Shown here: one piece after another, positions 34,168-43,102 of the stretch
Layout: every line of letters begins with the position of its first letter
Numbering within the stretch: the first letter of the stretch is position 1
From: Streptomyces tendae
Lineage (GTDB): Bacteria > Actinomycetota > Actinomycetes > Streptomycetales > Streptomycetaceae
DNA length: 64,000 bases
Assembly (NCBI RefSeq): GCF_014650435.1
Contig: NZ_BMUY01000009.1
Location: 186,001 to 250,000, forward strand
Reading direction: 5' to 3'
Notes under the pieces: generated by a model
What the model was told of the DNA's origin: nothing
The model's database searches: none
The model's input: only the letters and a program-made list of their open reading frames with translations
Program-made: the position numbers and the translations under genes

Positions 34168-34310
34168 TTCCACTCGCCCTTCCCGCTCCGGCCCACTCGT
34201 CGCCGCGCGACCCATTGACGCGCCGCCACCCCCTCCCTATCTTGCCGTTCGAAGTGCTGACCAATGTCCGATATCCCGAACGACTACCTGGTGAGAGCCG
34301 CGGAGTATCC

Positions 34311-36785
34311 ATGTCACGCACCCGCTGGAGACTCGGTCTCAGCGTCACCGCCCTCCTGACGGCCTCGGCCCTGCTGCCGTCCCCGGCACACGCGGAGGCC
34401 GCCGCCGACTACACGATCACCGTTGCCCCGTCCGGCCGGGGCCCCGCGATCGACGACACGATGTACGGCGTCTTCTACGAGGACATCAACCGCGCCGCCG
34501 ACGGCGGCCTGTACGCCGAACTCGTGCAGAACCGGTCCTTCGAGTACTCCACCGCCGACCACGCCTCGTACACACCGCTCACCGCGTGGTCGGCCGACGG
34601 CACGGCCGAGGTGGTGGACGACGGGGGTCGCCTGAACGAACGCAACCGCAACTACCTCTCGCTGGCCGCCGGTTCCACCGTCACCAACGCGGGCTACAAC
34701 ACCGGCATCCGGGTCGAGAAGGGCGAGAGGTACGACTTCTCGGTCTGGTCCCGCGCCGAGAGCGGCACCACCCTCACCGTCGCCCTCCGGGACGCCGCGG
34801 GCACCCTCGCGAAGGTGCGCGAGGTGGCCGCGAAGGGGAAGTGGCGCAAGTACACCGCCACCTTCACCGCCACCCGCACCAGCAACCGCGGCCGCCTCGC
34901 CGTCACCACCACCGCCCCCGCCGCCCTCGACATGGTGTCCCTCTTCCCCCGCGACACCTACCGGCACCAGCCGAACGGCCTGCGCAAGGACCTCGCGGAG
35001 AAGATCGAGGCCCTGCACCCCGGCTTCCTGCGCTTTCCCGGCGGCTGCCTGGTCAACACCGGATCCATGGCGGACTACAGCGCGGACTCCGGCTGGCAGC
35101 GCAAACGCTCCTACCAGTGGAAGGACACGATCGGCCCGGTCGAGGAGCGCGCCACCAACGCCAACTTCTGGGGCTACAACCAGAGCTACGGGCTCGGCTA
35201 CTACGAGTACTTCCGCTTCGCCGAGGACATCGGCGCCATGCCGCTGCCCGTCGTCCCCGCCCTGGTCACCGGCTGCGGCCAGAACAAGGCCGTCGACGAC
35301 GACGCGCTGCTGAAGCGGCACATCCAGGACACCCTGGACCTGATCGAGTTCGCCAACGGCCCCCGCACCAGCGAATGGGGCAAGAAGCGCGCCGAGATGG
35401 GCCACCCCGAGCCCTTCCACCTCACCCACCTCGAAGTCGGCAACGAGGAGAACCTGCCGAAGGAGTTCTTCGCCCGCTTCGAGCAGTTCCGCGCCGCCAT
35501 CGAGGCCGCGTACCCGGACATCACCGTCGTCTCCAACTCCGGCCCCGACGACTCCGGCGCCACCTTCGACACCGCCTGGCAGCTCAACCGCGACGCCGGT
35601 GTCGCGATGGTCGACGAGCACTACTACAACAGCCCGCAGTGGTTCCTCCAGAACAACGACCGCTACGACTCCTACGACCGCAGCGGCCCCAAGGTCTTCC
35701 TCGGCGAGTACGCCTCCCAGGGCAACGCCTGGAAGAACGCCCTCGCCGAGGCCGCGTTCATGACCGGCCTGGAGCGCAACGCCGACGTCGTCAAGCTCGC
35801 CTCCTACGCCCCGCTGCTCGCCAACGAGGACTACGTGCAGTGGAGCCCGGACCTGATCTGGTTCAACAACCACGCGTCCTGGGGCTCGGCCAACTACGAG
35901 GTCCAGAAGCTGTTCATGAACAACACCGGCGACCGCGTCGTCCCCTCGAAGGCCACCGGCACCCCTGCCGTCAGCGGCCCCATCACCGGTGCGGTCGGCC
36001 TGTCCACCTGGGCGACCAGCGCGGCGTACGACGACGTCAAGGTGACCGCGGCCGACGGGCAGACCCTCCTGTCCGACGACTTCTCCGACGGCGCCGCGCA
36101 GTGGACCCACACGGGAGCCGGCAGCTGGACCGTCCAGGACGGCCAGTACGTCCAGACGGACCCGGCCGCCGAGAACTCCATGATCACGGCGGGCGACCCG
36201 GCCTGGCACGACTACGACCTGCACGTGAAGGCCACGAAGAAGTCCGGCAAGGAGGGCTTCCTGGTCGCCTTCGGCGTCAAGGACACCGGGAACTACTACT
36301 GGTGGAACCTGGGCGGCTGGAACAACACCCAGTCCGCCGTCGAGCAGGCATCCGACGGCGGCAAGTCGACGCTCCTGTCCAAGGCCGGCTCGATCGAGAC
36401 GGGCCGCGCCTACGACATCGACGTCAAGGTCCGGGGCCGTCAGGTCAGCCTCTACCTCGACGGCCAGGAATGGGGCAGCTTCACCGACGACAAGCCGGCC
36501 GAGCCGTTCCGGCAGATCGTCACGCGCGACGACCGCACCGGCGAGCTGATCGTCAAGGTCGTCAACGCCCAGGACACGGCCGCCCGCACCACCGTCGACC
36601 TCGGCGGCGCGAAGGTGGCGTCCAGGGCCGCGGTCACCACCCTCGCCGCCGACCAGGACGCGGTCAACACCGAGACGGACGCCGCGGTGACCCCGGTGAC
36701 CTCGACCTTCTCGGGAGCGGCGAGCGAGTTCACGTACACCTTCCCGCCGAACTCGGTGACGTTCCTGCGGATCAGGCAGCGGTAG
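34311..36785 (+). CDS. Secreted GH51 alpha-L-arabinofuranosidase
   Basis: The 824-residue protein has a Sec signal peptide (LGLSVTALLTASALLPSPAHA, cut near residue 28) and a GH51 catalytic domain. The acid/base Glu379 lies in EVGNEEN and the nucleophile Glu466 in FLGEYAS. Between the barrel and the C-terminal beta domain there is an extra segment (about residues 580-740) starting LLSDDFSDGAAQWTH, which looks like a jelly-roll carbohydrate-binding or laminin-G-like insert. The enzyme removes arabinose from plant arabinans or arabinoxylans. The start at 34311 has GGAG upstream. No transporter or other hemicellulase gene is adjacent. Confidence 0.85.
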   Translation: MSRTRWRLGLSVTALLTASALLPSPAHAEAAADYTITVAPSGRGPAIDDTMYGVFYEDINRAADGGLYAELVQNRSFEYSTADHASYTPLTAWSADGTAEVVDDGGRLNERNRNYLSLAAGSTVTNAGYNTGIRVEKGERYDFSVWSRAESGTTLTVALRDAAGTLAKVREVAAKGKWRKYTATFTATRTSNRGRLAVTTTAPAALDMVSLFPRDTYRHQPNGLRKDLAEKIEALHPGFLRFPGGCLVNTGSMADYSADSGWQRKRSYQWKDTIGPVEERATNANFWGYNQSYGLGYYEYFRFAEDIGAMPLPVVPALVTGCGQNKAVDDDALLKRHIQDTLDLIEFANGPRTSEWGKKRAEMGHPEPFHLTHLEVGNEENLPKEFFARFEQFRAAIEAAYPDITVVSNSGPDDSGATFDTAWQLNRDAGVAMVDEHYYNSPQWFLQNNDRYDSYDRSGPKVFLGEYASQGNAWKNALAEAAFMTGLERNADVVKLASYAPLLANEDYVQWSPDLIWFNNHASWGSANYEVQKLFMNNTGDRVVPSKATGTPAVSGPITGAVGLSTWATSAAYDDVKVTAADGQTLLSDDFSDGAAQWTHTGAGSWTVQDGQYVQTDPAAENSMITAGDPAWHDYDLHVKATKKSGKEGFLVAFGVKDTGNYYWWNLGGWNNTQSAVEQASDGGKSTLLSKAGSIETGRAYDIDVKVRGRQVSLYLDGQEWGSFTDDKPAEPFRQIVTRDDRTGELIVKVVNAQDTAARTTVDLGGAKVASRAAVTTLAADQDAVNTETDAAVTPVTSTFSGAASEFTYTFPPNSVTFLRIRQR

Positions 36786-36859
36786 CCCGGCAGCGACCGA
36801 CCGGGACCGGCGACGCGAGCACCCCACCGCGTCGCCGGTCCCGGCTAGCCTGGGGACGC

Positions 36860-37384
36860 ATGATCGTATGGCTCAACGGCACCCACGGTGCGGGCAAGAC
36901 CACGACCGCCGCGCTCGTGCAGCGGCTGCTCCCGGACTCCCGGGTGTTCGACGCCGAGAAGGTCGGCGAGACGCTCATGGACATCACGCCGGCGCTGCCC
37001 GAGACGGGCAACTTCCAGCACTGGCCGCCGTGGCGGCCGCTCGTCGTCGAGACCGCACGCCGCGTGCTCGACTACACCGGCGGCACCCTGGTGATGCCGA
37101 TGACGGTGCTGGTCGAGGAGTACTGGCGGGAGATCGCCGACGGCCTCGCCGCGCACGGGATTGCCGTGCGGCACTTCGTCCTCCACGCCGACCGGGAGAC
37201 CCTGCGCGGGCGCATCGCGGGGGACACCGTACTGGGGCCGGACTCGCCGTTCCGCCTGCGGTACCTCGAGCCGTACGCCGAGGCCGCCCGCACCTGGCTG
37301 CACGCCGAGGCCGAGGTCGTCGACACCACCCACCTCACACCCGACCAGGCCGCACTGCGCATCGCGGAGGCCGTCAAGGGCTGA
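36860..37384 (+). CDS. TmrB-like P-loop NTPase
   Basis: The 174-residue protein begins MIVWLNGTHGAGKTTTAALV, a Walker A motif at residues 7-15. It also has FDAEKVGETLMDITP, FQHWPPWRPLVVETARR and LVMPMTVLVEEYWREI, which closely follow the layout of TmrB, the tunicamycin-resistance ATP-binding protein of Bacillus. The reaction is unknown, and resistance in this host is inference. It ends about 90 bases before argC, but argC has its own promoter and ARG boxes. Confidence 0.75.
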   Translation: MIVWLNGTHGAGKTTTAALVQRLLPDSRVFDAEKVGETLMDITPALPETGNFQHWPPWRPLVVETARRVLDYTGGTLVMPMTVLVEEYWREIADGLAAHGIAVRHFVLHADRETLRGRIAGDTVLGPDSPFRLRYLEPYAEAARTWLHAEAEVVDTTHLTPDQAALRIAEAVKG

Positions 37385-37421
37385 GGTTTCGGCACCTCCC
37401 TGGTGGGTCGGTATTCACTGG

Positions 37422-37457
37422 ATTGCATAAACGTGCAGCGAAACGTATAGTCATGCC
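37422..37457 (+). promoter_or_regulatory. argC promoter and paired ARG boxes
   Basis: Two ARG-box-like sites (37422-37438, TTGCATAAACGTGCAG type, and 37441-37457) overlap a promoter with -35 TTGCAT (37423-37428) and -10 TATAGT (37445-37450), 16 bases apart. ArgR bound with arginine at such sites represses arginine genes. Confidence 0.7.
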
Positions 37458-37477
37458 ATCCAGGAGGAGGGTTTTCC

Positions 37478-38506
37478 ATGGCGGTACGTGCGGCGGTGGC
37501 CGGAGCGAGTGGGTACGCGGGCGGTGAGCTGCTGCGTCTGCTCCTGACCCACCCCGAGGTCGAGATCGGCGCCCTGACCGGCAACTCCAACGCGGGGCAG
37601 CGCCTCGGTGCGCTGCAACCGCACCTGCTGCCGCTGGCCGACCGGGTGCTGGAGGCGACCACCCCCGAGGTGCTCGACGGCCACGACGTCGTGTTCCTCG
37701 CCCTGCCGCACGGGCAGTCCGCCGCGGTCGCCGAGCAGCTCGGGCCGGACGTCCTCGTCGTCGACATGGGCGCCGACTTCCGGCTGAAGGACGCCGGAGA
37801 CTGGGAGCGGTTCTACGGCTCCCCGCACGCCGGCACCTGGCCCTACGGCCTCCCCGAACTTCCGGGTGCCCGCGCCGCGCTGGAGGGGTCCAAGCGCATC
37901 GCGGTACCCGGTTGCTACCCCACGGCCGTGTCCCTGGCCCTCTTCCCGGCGTACGCGGCCTCGCTGGCCGAGCCCGAGGCCGTGATCGTCGCCGCCTCCG
38001 GTACCTCCGGCGCGGGCAAGGCGGCCAAGCCGCACCTGCTGGGCAGCGAGGTCATGGGCTCCATGTCGCCGTACGGCGTCGGCGGCGGTCACCGGCACAC
38101 CCCCGAGATGATCCAGAACCTCGGCGCGGTTGCGGGGGAGCCGGTCACCGTCTCCTTCACGCCGACCCTCGCGCCGATGCCCCGCGGCATCCTCGCCACC
38201 TGCACCGCGAAGGCCAAGCCCGGGGTCACCGCCGAGTCGGTCCGGGCCGTCTACGAGAAGGCCTTCGCCGACGAACCGTTCGTGCACCTGCTGCCCGAGG
38301 GGCAGTGGCCCGCGACCGCCTCCGTGTACGGCTCCAACGCCGTCCAGGTGCAGGTCGCGTACGACGCCGCCGCCGGCCGGATCATCGCGATCAGCGCCAT
38401 CGACAACCTGGCCAAGGGCACCGCGGGCGGTGCCGTCCAGAGCATGAACATCGCCCTCGGTCTCGACGAGACCACCGGACTGACGACGATCGGAGTTGCG
38501 CCGTGA
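37478..38506 (+). CDS. argC: N-acetyl-gamma-glutamyl-phosphate reductase
   Basis: The 342-residue protein is full length. It shows AGASGYAGGELLRLL (NADP fold), the catalytic Cys region RIAVPGCYPTAVSLAL, and SGAGKAAKPHL. It reduces N-acetyl-glutamyl phosphate to the semialdehyde, the third step of ornithine synthesis. AGGAGGAGG (37462-37470) precedes the ATG. Its stop overlaps the argJ start by 4 bases. Confidence 0.95.
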   Translation: MAVRAAVAGASGYAGGELLRLLLTHPEVEIGALTGNSNAGQRLGALQPHLLPLADRVLEATTPEVLDGHDVVFLALPHGQSAAVAEQLGPDVLVVDMGADFRLKDAGDWERFYGSPHAGTWPYGLPELPGARAALEGSKRIAVPGCYPTAVSLALFPAYAASLAEPEAVIVAASGTSGAGKAAKPHLLGSEVMGSMSPYGVGGGHRHTPEMIQNLGAVAGEPVTVSFTPTLAPMPRGILATCTAKAKPGVTAESVRAVYEKAFADEPFVHLLPEGQWPATASVYGSNAVQVQVAYDAAAGRIIAISAIDNLAKGTAGGAVQSMNIALGLDETTGLTTIGVAP

Positions 38507-39654
38507 GTGTGACGGCAGCGAAGGGATTCACGGCGGCGGGCATCACCGCCGGGATCAAGGAGAGCGGCAGCCCCGACCTGGCCCTCGTGGTCAACACCGG
38601 CCCCCGCCGCTCCGCCGCGGGCGTCTTCACCTCCAACCGCGTCAAGGCCGCGCCGGTCCTGTGGTCCGAGCAGGTGCTGAAGAGCGGTGAGGTGACCGCC
38701 GTCGTCCTCAACTCCGGCGGCGCCAACGCCTGCACCGGACCCAAGGGCTTCCAGGACACGCACGCCACGGCCGAGAAGGTCGCCGACGTGCTCGGGACCG
38801 GGGCGGGCGAGGTCGCCGTGTGCTCCACCGGGCTCATCGGCGTACTGCTGCCCATGGACAAGCTGCTCCCGGGCGTGGAGACGGCCGCCGGCCAGCTCTC
38901 CGAGCACGGCGGCGAGAAGGCCGCCATCGCCATCAAGACCACCGACACCGTGCACAAGACGTCCGTGGTCACCGGGGACGGCTGGACGGTGGGCGGCATG
39001 GCCAAGGGCGCGGGCATGCTCGCCCCCGGCCTCGCCACCATGCTCGTCGTGATCACCACCGACGCCGACCTGGAGACCGAGGCCCTGGACCGCGCCCTGC
39101 GCGCCGCCACCCGGGTCACCTTCGACCGGGTCGACTCCGACGGCTGCATGTCCACCAACGACACCGTGCTGCTGCTCGCCTCCGGTGCCTCCGGCGTCAC
39201 CCCCGAGTACGACGCCTTCGCCGAGGCCGTACGGGCCGTCTGCGACGACCTCGGGCAGCAGCTCGTCCGGGACGCCGAGGGCGCCAGCAAGGACATCAAG
39301 GTCGAGGTGGTGAACGCGGCGACCGAGGACGAGGCCGTCCAGGTGGGCCGCACCATCGCCCGCAACAACCTGCTCAAGTGCGCCATCCACGGCGAGGACC
39401 CCAACTGGGGCCGCGTGCTGTCCGCCATCGGCACCACCGACGCGGCCTTCGAGCCCGACCGGCTGAACGTCGCCATCAACGGCGTCTGGGTCTGCAAGAA
39501 CGGCGGCGTCGGCGAGGACCGCGAGCTGGTCGACATGCGCTACCGCGAGGTGCACATCGTCGCCGACCTCGCCGCGGGCGACGCCACCGCCACCATCTGG
39601 ACCAACGACCTCACCGCCGACTACGTCCACGAGAACAGCGCGTACTCCTCATGA
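38503..39654 (+). CDS. argJ: Ornithine acetyltransferase / N-acetylglutamate synthase
   Basis: The 383-residue protein is a bifunctional ArgJ, which recycles the acetyl group from N-acetylornithine to glutamate. Self-cleavage probably occurs before Thr179 in GLATMLVVITTD, leaving the nucleophilic Thr at the beta-chain N terminus. The GTG at 38503 overlaps argC (GTGA) and the stop overlaps argB (ATGA). With argJ present, Streptomyces can run a cyclic arginine pathway. Confidence 0.95.
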   Translation: MSVTAAKGFTAAGITAGIKESGSPDLALVVNTGPRRSAAGVFTSNRVKAAPVLWSEQVLKSGEVTAVVLNSGGANACTGPKGFQDTHATAEKVADVLGTGAGEVAVCSTGLIGVLLPMDKLLPGVETAAGQLSEHGGEKAAIAIKTTDTVHKTSVVTGDGWTVGGMAKGAGMLAPGLATMLVVITTDADLETEALDRALRAATRVTFDRVDSDGCMSTNDTVLLLASGASGVTPEYDAFAEAVRAVCDDLGQQLVRDAEGASKDIKVEVVNAATEDEAVQVGRTIARNNLLKCAIHGEDPNWGRVLSAIGTTDAAFEPDRLNVAINGVWVCKNGGVGEDRELVDMRYREVHIVADLAAGDATATIWTNDLTADYVHENSAYSS

Positions 39655-40571
39655 GCGACGCAAAGAGCAACGCACCCACGCGGAAGCACACCGCGCTCCC
39701 CAAGGCCCAGATCCTCATCGAGGCGCTGCCCTGGCTGACCCGGCACCACGGCAAGACCGTCGTCATCAAGTTCGGCGGCAACGCCATGATCGACGAGGAC
39801 CTCAAGGCCGCCTTCGCCCAGGACGTCGTCTTCCTGCGGCACGCCGGCCTCAAGCCCGTCGTCGTGCACGGCGGCGGCCCGCAGATCAGCGCCGCCCTCG
39901 ACAAGCACGGCATCGTCAGCGAGTTCAAGGCCGGCCTGCGCGTCACCACCGAGGACGCCATGGACGTCGTACGTATGGTGCTCGCCGGGCAGGTGCAGCG
40001 CGAGCTGGTCGGGCTGCTCAACCAGCACGGACCGCTCGCCGTCGGCCTCACCGGCGAGGACGCCCACACCCTCACCGCCACCAAGCACCAGCCCGAGATC
40101 GACGGCGAGCTCGTCGACATCGGACGGGTCGGCGAGATCACCGAGATCGACACCGGCGCCATCGAGGCACTGCTGGCCGACGGCCGCATCCCGGTCGTCT
40201 CGTCCATCGCCCGCTCCCAGGACGACCACCATGTCTACAACGTCAATGCTGATACGGCGGCTGCGGCACTCGCTGCGGCGCTCGGCGCCGAGACTCTCAT
40301 GGTCCTCACCGACGTCGAGGGCCTCTACGAGGACTGGCCGAACTCCGACGAGGTGATCAGCCGCCTCACCGCGTCCGAGCTGGAAAAACTGCTGCCCGAC
40401 CTGTCCAGCGGCATGGTGCCGAAGATGGAGGGCTGCCTGCACGCCGTACGCGGCGGCGTCACCACCGCCCGCGTCATCGACGGCCGGGTCCAGCACTCGA
40501 TCCTGCTGGAGATCTTCACCGACGAGGGGATCGGCACGATGGTCGTGCCCGACGAACAGGGGGAGTCGTGA
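39651..40571 (+). CDS. argB: N-acetylglutamate kinase
   Basis: The 306-residue protein has KFGGNAMID (phosphate-binding), VVVHGGGPQISAAL, and DVEGLYEDWPNSDEVIS. These are standard for the amino-acid kinase family enzyme that phosphorylates N-acetylglutamate. The N-terminal helix typical of arginine-inhibited forms is present (KAQILIEALPWLTRHHGKT), which suggests feedback inhibition. It overlaps argJ upstream and argD downstream by 4 bases each. Confidence 0.95.
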   Translation: MSDAKSNAPTRKHTALPKAQILIEALPWLTRHHGKTVVIKFGGNAMIDEDLKAAFAQDVVFLRHAGLKPVVVHGGGPQISAALDKHGIVSEFKAGLRVTTEDAMDVVRMVLAGQVQRELVGLLNQHGPLAVGLTGEDAHTLTATKHQPEIDGELVDIGRVGEITEIDTGAIEALLADGRIPVVSSIARSQDDHHVYNVNADTAAAALAAALGAETLMVLTDVEGLYEDWPNSDEVISRLTASELEKLLPDLSSGMVPKMEGCLHAVRGGVTTARVIDGRVQHSILLEIFTDEGIGTMVVPDEQGES

Positions 40572-41776
40572 GCAACGAAGAGCTGACCGAGCGGTGGCAG
40601 GGCACCCTCATGAACAACTACGGCACCCCGCGCCTGCCCCTGGTGCGCGGCGAGGGCTCCCGCCTGTGGGACGCCGACGGCAAGGAGTACCTCGACTTCG
40701 TCGGCGGTATCGCGGTCAACGCGCTCGGCCACGCCCACCCGGCGGTGGTGGACGCCGTGAGCCGGCAGATCGCCTCCCTCGGCCACGTCTCCAACCTGTT
40801 CATCGCCGAGCCGCCGGTCGCCCTCGCCGAACGGCTGCTCCAGCACTTCGGCCGGGACGGCAAGGTCTACTTCTGCAACTCCGGCGCCGAGGCCAACGAG
40901 GGCGCCTTCAAGATCGGCCGACTGACCGGCCGGCCGCACATGGTCGCCACCCGGGGCGGCTTCCACGGCCGCACCATGGGCGCCCTGGCGCTGACCGGCC
41001 AGCCCGGCAAGCAGGAGCCCTTCCTGCCGCTGCCCGGCGATGTCACGCACGTGCCGTACGGCGACCCGCAGGCGCTGGCCGCGGCGGTCACCGAGGAGAC
41101 GGCGCTGGTGATCATCGAGCCGATCCAGGGCGAGAACGGCGTCGTCGTCCCGCCCCCCGGCTATCTGAAGGCGGCCCGCGCCATCACCGCCGCCACCGGC
41201 GCGCTGCTCGTCCTGGACGAGGTGCAGACCGGCGTCGGCCGGACCGGGCACTGGTTCGAGTACCAGGCCCACGAGGGCGTCCTGCCGGACGTCGTCACCC
41301 TCGCCAAGGGCCTCGGCGGCGGACTGCCGCTCGGCGCGACGGTCGCCTTCGGACGCGCCGCCGACCTCCTCAAGCCAGGCCACCACGGCACCACCTTCGG
41401 CGGAAACCCGGTGGTCTGCGCCGCCGGACTCGCGGTGCTCGACACCATCGCCGACGAGGGACTGCTCGACAACGTCAAGCGGCAGAGCGAGACGCTGCGC
41501 GGCGGGGTCGAGGGCCTGGGCCACCCGCTCGCCGCCCACGTCCGGGGCGCCGGACTGCTCCTGGGTATCGTGCTCACCGAGCCGCTCGCCGCCCAGGTGC
41601 AGCAGGCGGCTCAGGACGCCGGAATCCTGGTGAACGCGCCCGCACCCGATGTCGTACGGCTGATGCCCGCGCTGAACCTCGGCGACGACGTGGTGGAGGC
41701 GTTCCTCGGGGCGCTGCCCGGCATCCTTGACCAGGCCGCCGAGACGGCCCACGGGGACGGACGATCCGGAGAATGA
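40568..41776 (+). CDS. argD: Acetylornithine aminotransferase
   Basis: The 402-residue protein is a class-III PLP aminotransferase. It shows FCNSGAEANEGAFK, the PLP Asp in LVLDEVQTGVGRTG, Lys247 in TLAKGLGGGLPLG, and HGTTFGGNPVV. It converts N-acetylglutamate semialdehyde to N-acetylornithine. The GTG at 40568 overlaps the argB stop. argR follows 7 bases after the stop. Confidence 0.95.
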   Translation: MSNEELTERWQGTLMNNYGTPRLPLVRGEGSRLWDADGKEYLDFVGGIAVNALGHAHPAVVDAVSRQIASLGHVSNLFIAEPPVALAERLLQHFGRDGKVYFCNSGAEANEGAFKIGRLTGRPHMVATRGGFHGRTMGALALTGQPGKQEPFLPLPGDVTHVPYGDPQALAAAVTEETALVIIEPIQGENGVVVPPPGYLKAARAITAATGALLVLDEVQTGVGRTGHWFEYQAHEGVLPDVVTLAKGLGGGLPLGATVAFGRAADLLKPGHHGTTFGGNPVVCAAGLAVLDTIADEGLLDNVKRQSETLRGGVEGLGHPLAAHVRGAGLLLGIVLTEPLAAQVQQAAQDAGILVNAPAPDVVRLMPALNLGDDVVEAFLGALPGILDQAAETAHGDGRSGE

Positions 41777-41783
41777 GACGACG

Positions 41784-42323
41784 ATGAGCCACGCGCAGGA
41801 GCACGAGCAGACGGCCGGGCCCGCCCTGCCGCAGACCCGCACCGCACGCCACCGCCGGATCGTGGACATCCTCAACCGGCAGGCGGTGCGTTCGCAGAGC
41901 CAGCTGGCGAAGCTGCTCGCCGACGACGGGCTGACGGTCACCCAGGCGACGCTCTCCCGCGACCTGGACGAGCTGAACGCGGTCAAGATCCGCAACACCG
42001 ACGGCGACCTCATCTACGCGGTGCCCAGCGAGGGCGGCTTCCGCACCCCGCGGGCGCCGCTCGGGGAGTCGGCGAAGGAGGAGCGGATGCGGCGGCTCTC
42101 CGCGGAGCTGCTGATCTCCGCGGAGGCGTCCGCGAACCTCGTGGTCCTGCGGACCCCTCCGGGGGCGGCGCAGTTCCTCGCCTCGGCCATCGACCAGGCG
42201 GAACTGCACGACATCCTGGGGACGATCGCGGGCGACGACACGCTGATGCTGATCAGCCGGGAGCCGACCGGCGGGCAGGCCCTGGCGGACCACTTGCTGC
42301 GGTTGGCGCAGAACGGGGGCTGA
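41784..42323 (+). CDS. argR: Arginine repressor
   Basis: The 179-residue protein has the N-terminal winged helix (TRTARHRRIVDILNRQAVRS outline, then TQATLSRDLDEL) and the C-terminal arginine-binding hexamerisation domain (GAAQFLASAIDQAELHDILGT, IAGDDTLMLISR). It represses arginine genes at ARG boxes such as those before argC and argH. It lies at the end of the operon it controls. The ribosome-binding site is weak, so translation may depend on argD coupling. Confidence 0.95.
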   Translation: MSHAQEHEQTAGPALPQTRTARHRRIVDILNRQAVRSQSQLAKLLADDGLTVTQATLSRDLDELNAVKIRNTDGDLIYAVPSEGGFRTPRAPLGESAKEERMRRLSAELLISAEASANLVVLRTPPGAAQFLASAIDQAELHDILGTIAGDDTLMLISREPTGGQALADHLLRLAQNGG

Positions 42324-42349
42324 GCGGGGAGCACGGCGCTGCCCAACTG

Positions 42350-43042
42350 TCAGCCCACCGTCAGCTCCGAGACCAGCTCGTCCAGGCCGCCCACGGCCCA
42401 GTCGAAGGCGTCCGTGGGCCTCGGCGGGTCGCCGACCGGGCGCCCGACGTAGGCGGTGCGCATCCCCGCGGCCCGGGCACCGCGAAGGTCCCAGGCGTGG
42501 GCGGCGACCATCAGCACCCGCTCGGGCGGGCAGCCCGCCGCGGTGAGGGCGAGCCGGTAGACCTCCGGCGACGGCTTGTACACGCGGGCGTCCTCGGCCG
42601 ACAGGGCCTGGTGCCAGCGCAGCCCGGCGTGCTCGTTGAGGCGGAGCAGGGTCGCACGGGAGGCGTTGGACAGGCCCACGACCGGGAACCGCTCGGCCAG
42701 CCGCGCGAGCCCGGAGACGGAGTCGTCCCACGGCTCGAGGCGCCGCCCCGCGCCGGCCAGCCGCGCGACCGCGTCCGCGTCGGTCAGCCCGGCGTGCCCT
42801 GCGACCCGCTCCGCCGCCTCGCGGTCCAGGACCCCCGAGTCGGCGTACGGCCGCTCCCCGGCGTTGACGCGCCGTATCTCGTGCTCGACGTGCTCCTGCC
42901 ACACCGTGAGCCACCGGTCGACGGACGCCTCGTCGGCGCCGGGTACGGCCTCGCGCAACGCCGTCCGCAGTCCCCCCGGTTCGTCGACCATCGTGCCGAG
43001 CACGTCGCACACGACGACCTCGATACCGCGCACTTCCGCCAT
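42350..43042 (-). CDS. Type II haloacid-dehalogenase-like hydrolase
   Basis: The 230-residue protein has the HAD motifs: nucleophile Asp in VVCDVLGTMVD, Ser in GLSNAS, Lys in RVYKPSPEVYRLAL, and the acidic motif region AAHAWDLRGARAAGM. The last is typical of L-2-haloacid dehalogenases. The natural substrate is probably a small phosphorylated or halogenated organic acid; this is not certain. It is convergent with argR, 26 bases apart. Confidence 0.8.
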   Translation of the reverse strand: MAEVRGIEVVVCDVLGTMVDEPGGLRTALREAVPGADEASVDRWLTVWQEHVEHEIRRVNAGERPYADSGVLDREAAERVAGHAGLTDADAVARLAGAGRRLEPWDDSVSGLARLAERFPVVGLSNASRATLLRLNEHAGLRWHQALSAEDARVYKPSPEVYRLALTAAGCPPERVLMVAAHAWDLRGARAAGMRTAYVGRPVGDPPRPTDAFDWAVGGLDELVSELTVG

Positions 43043-43102
43043 CCCGCGCTCCTCCCACGTACGGACGTCTGCCCGGCGGCGCCGGTCACCCGTGGGCCGG
43101 GT

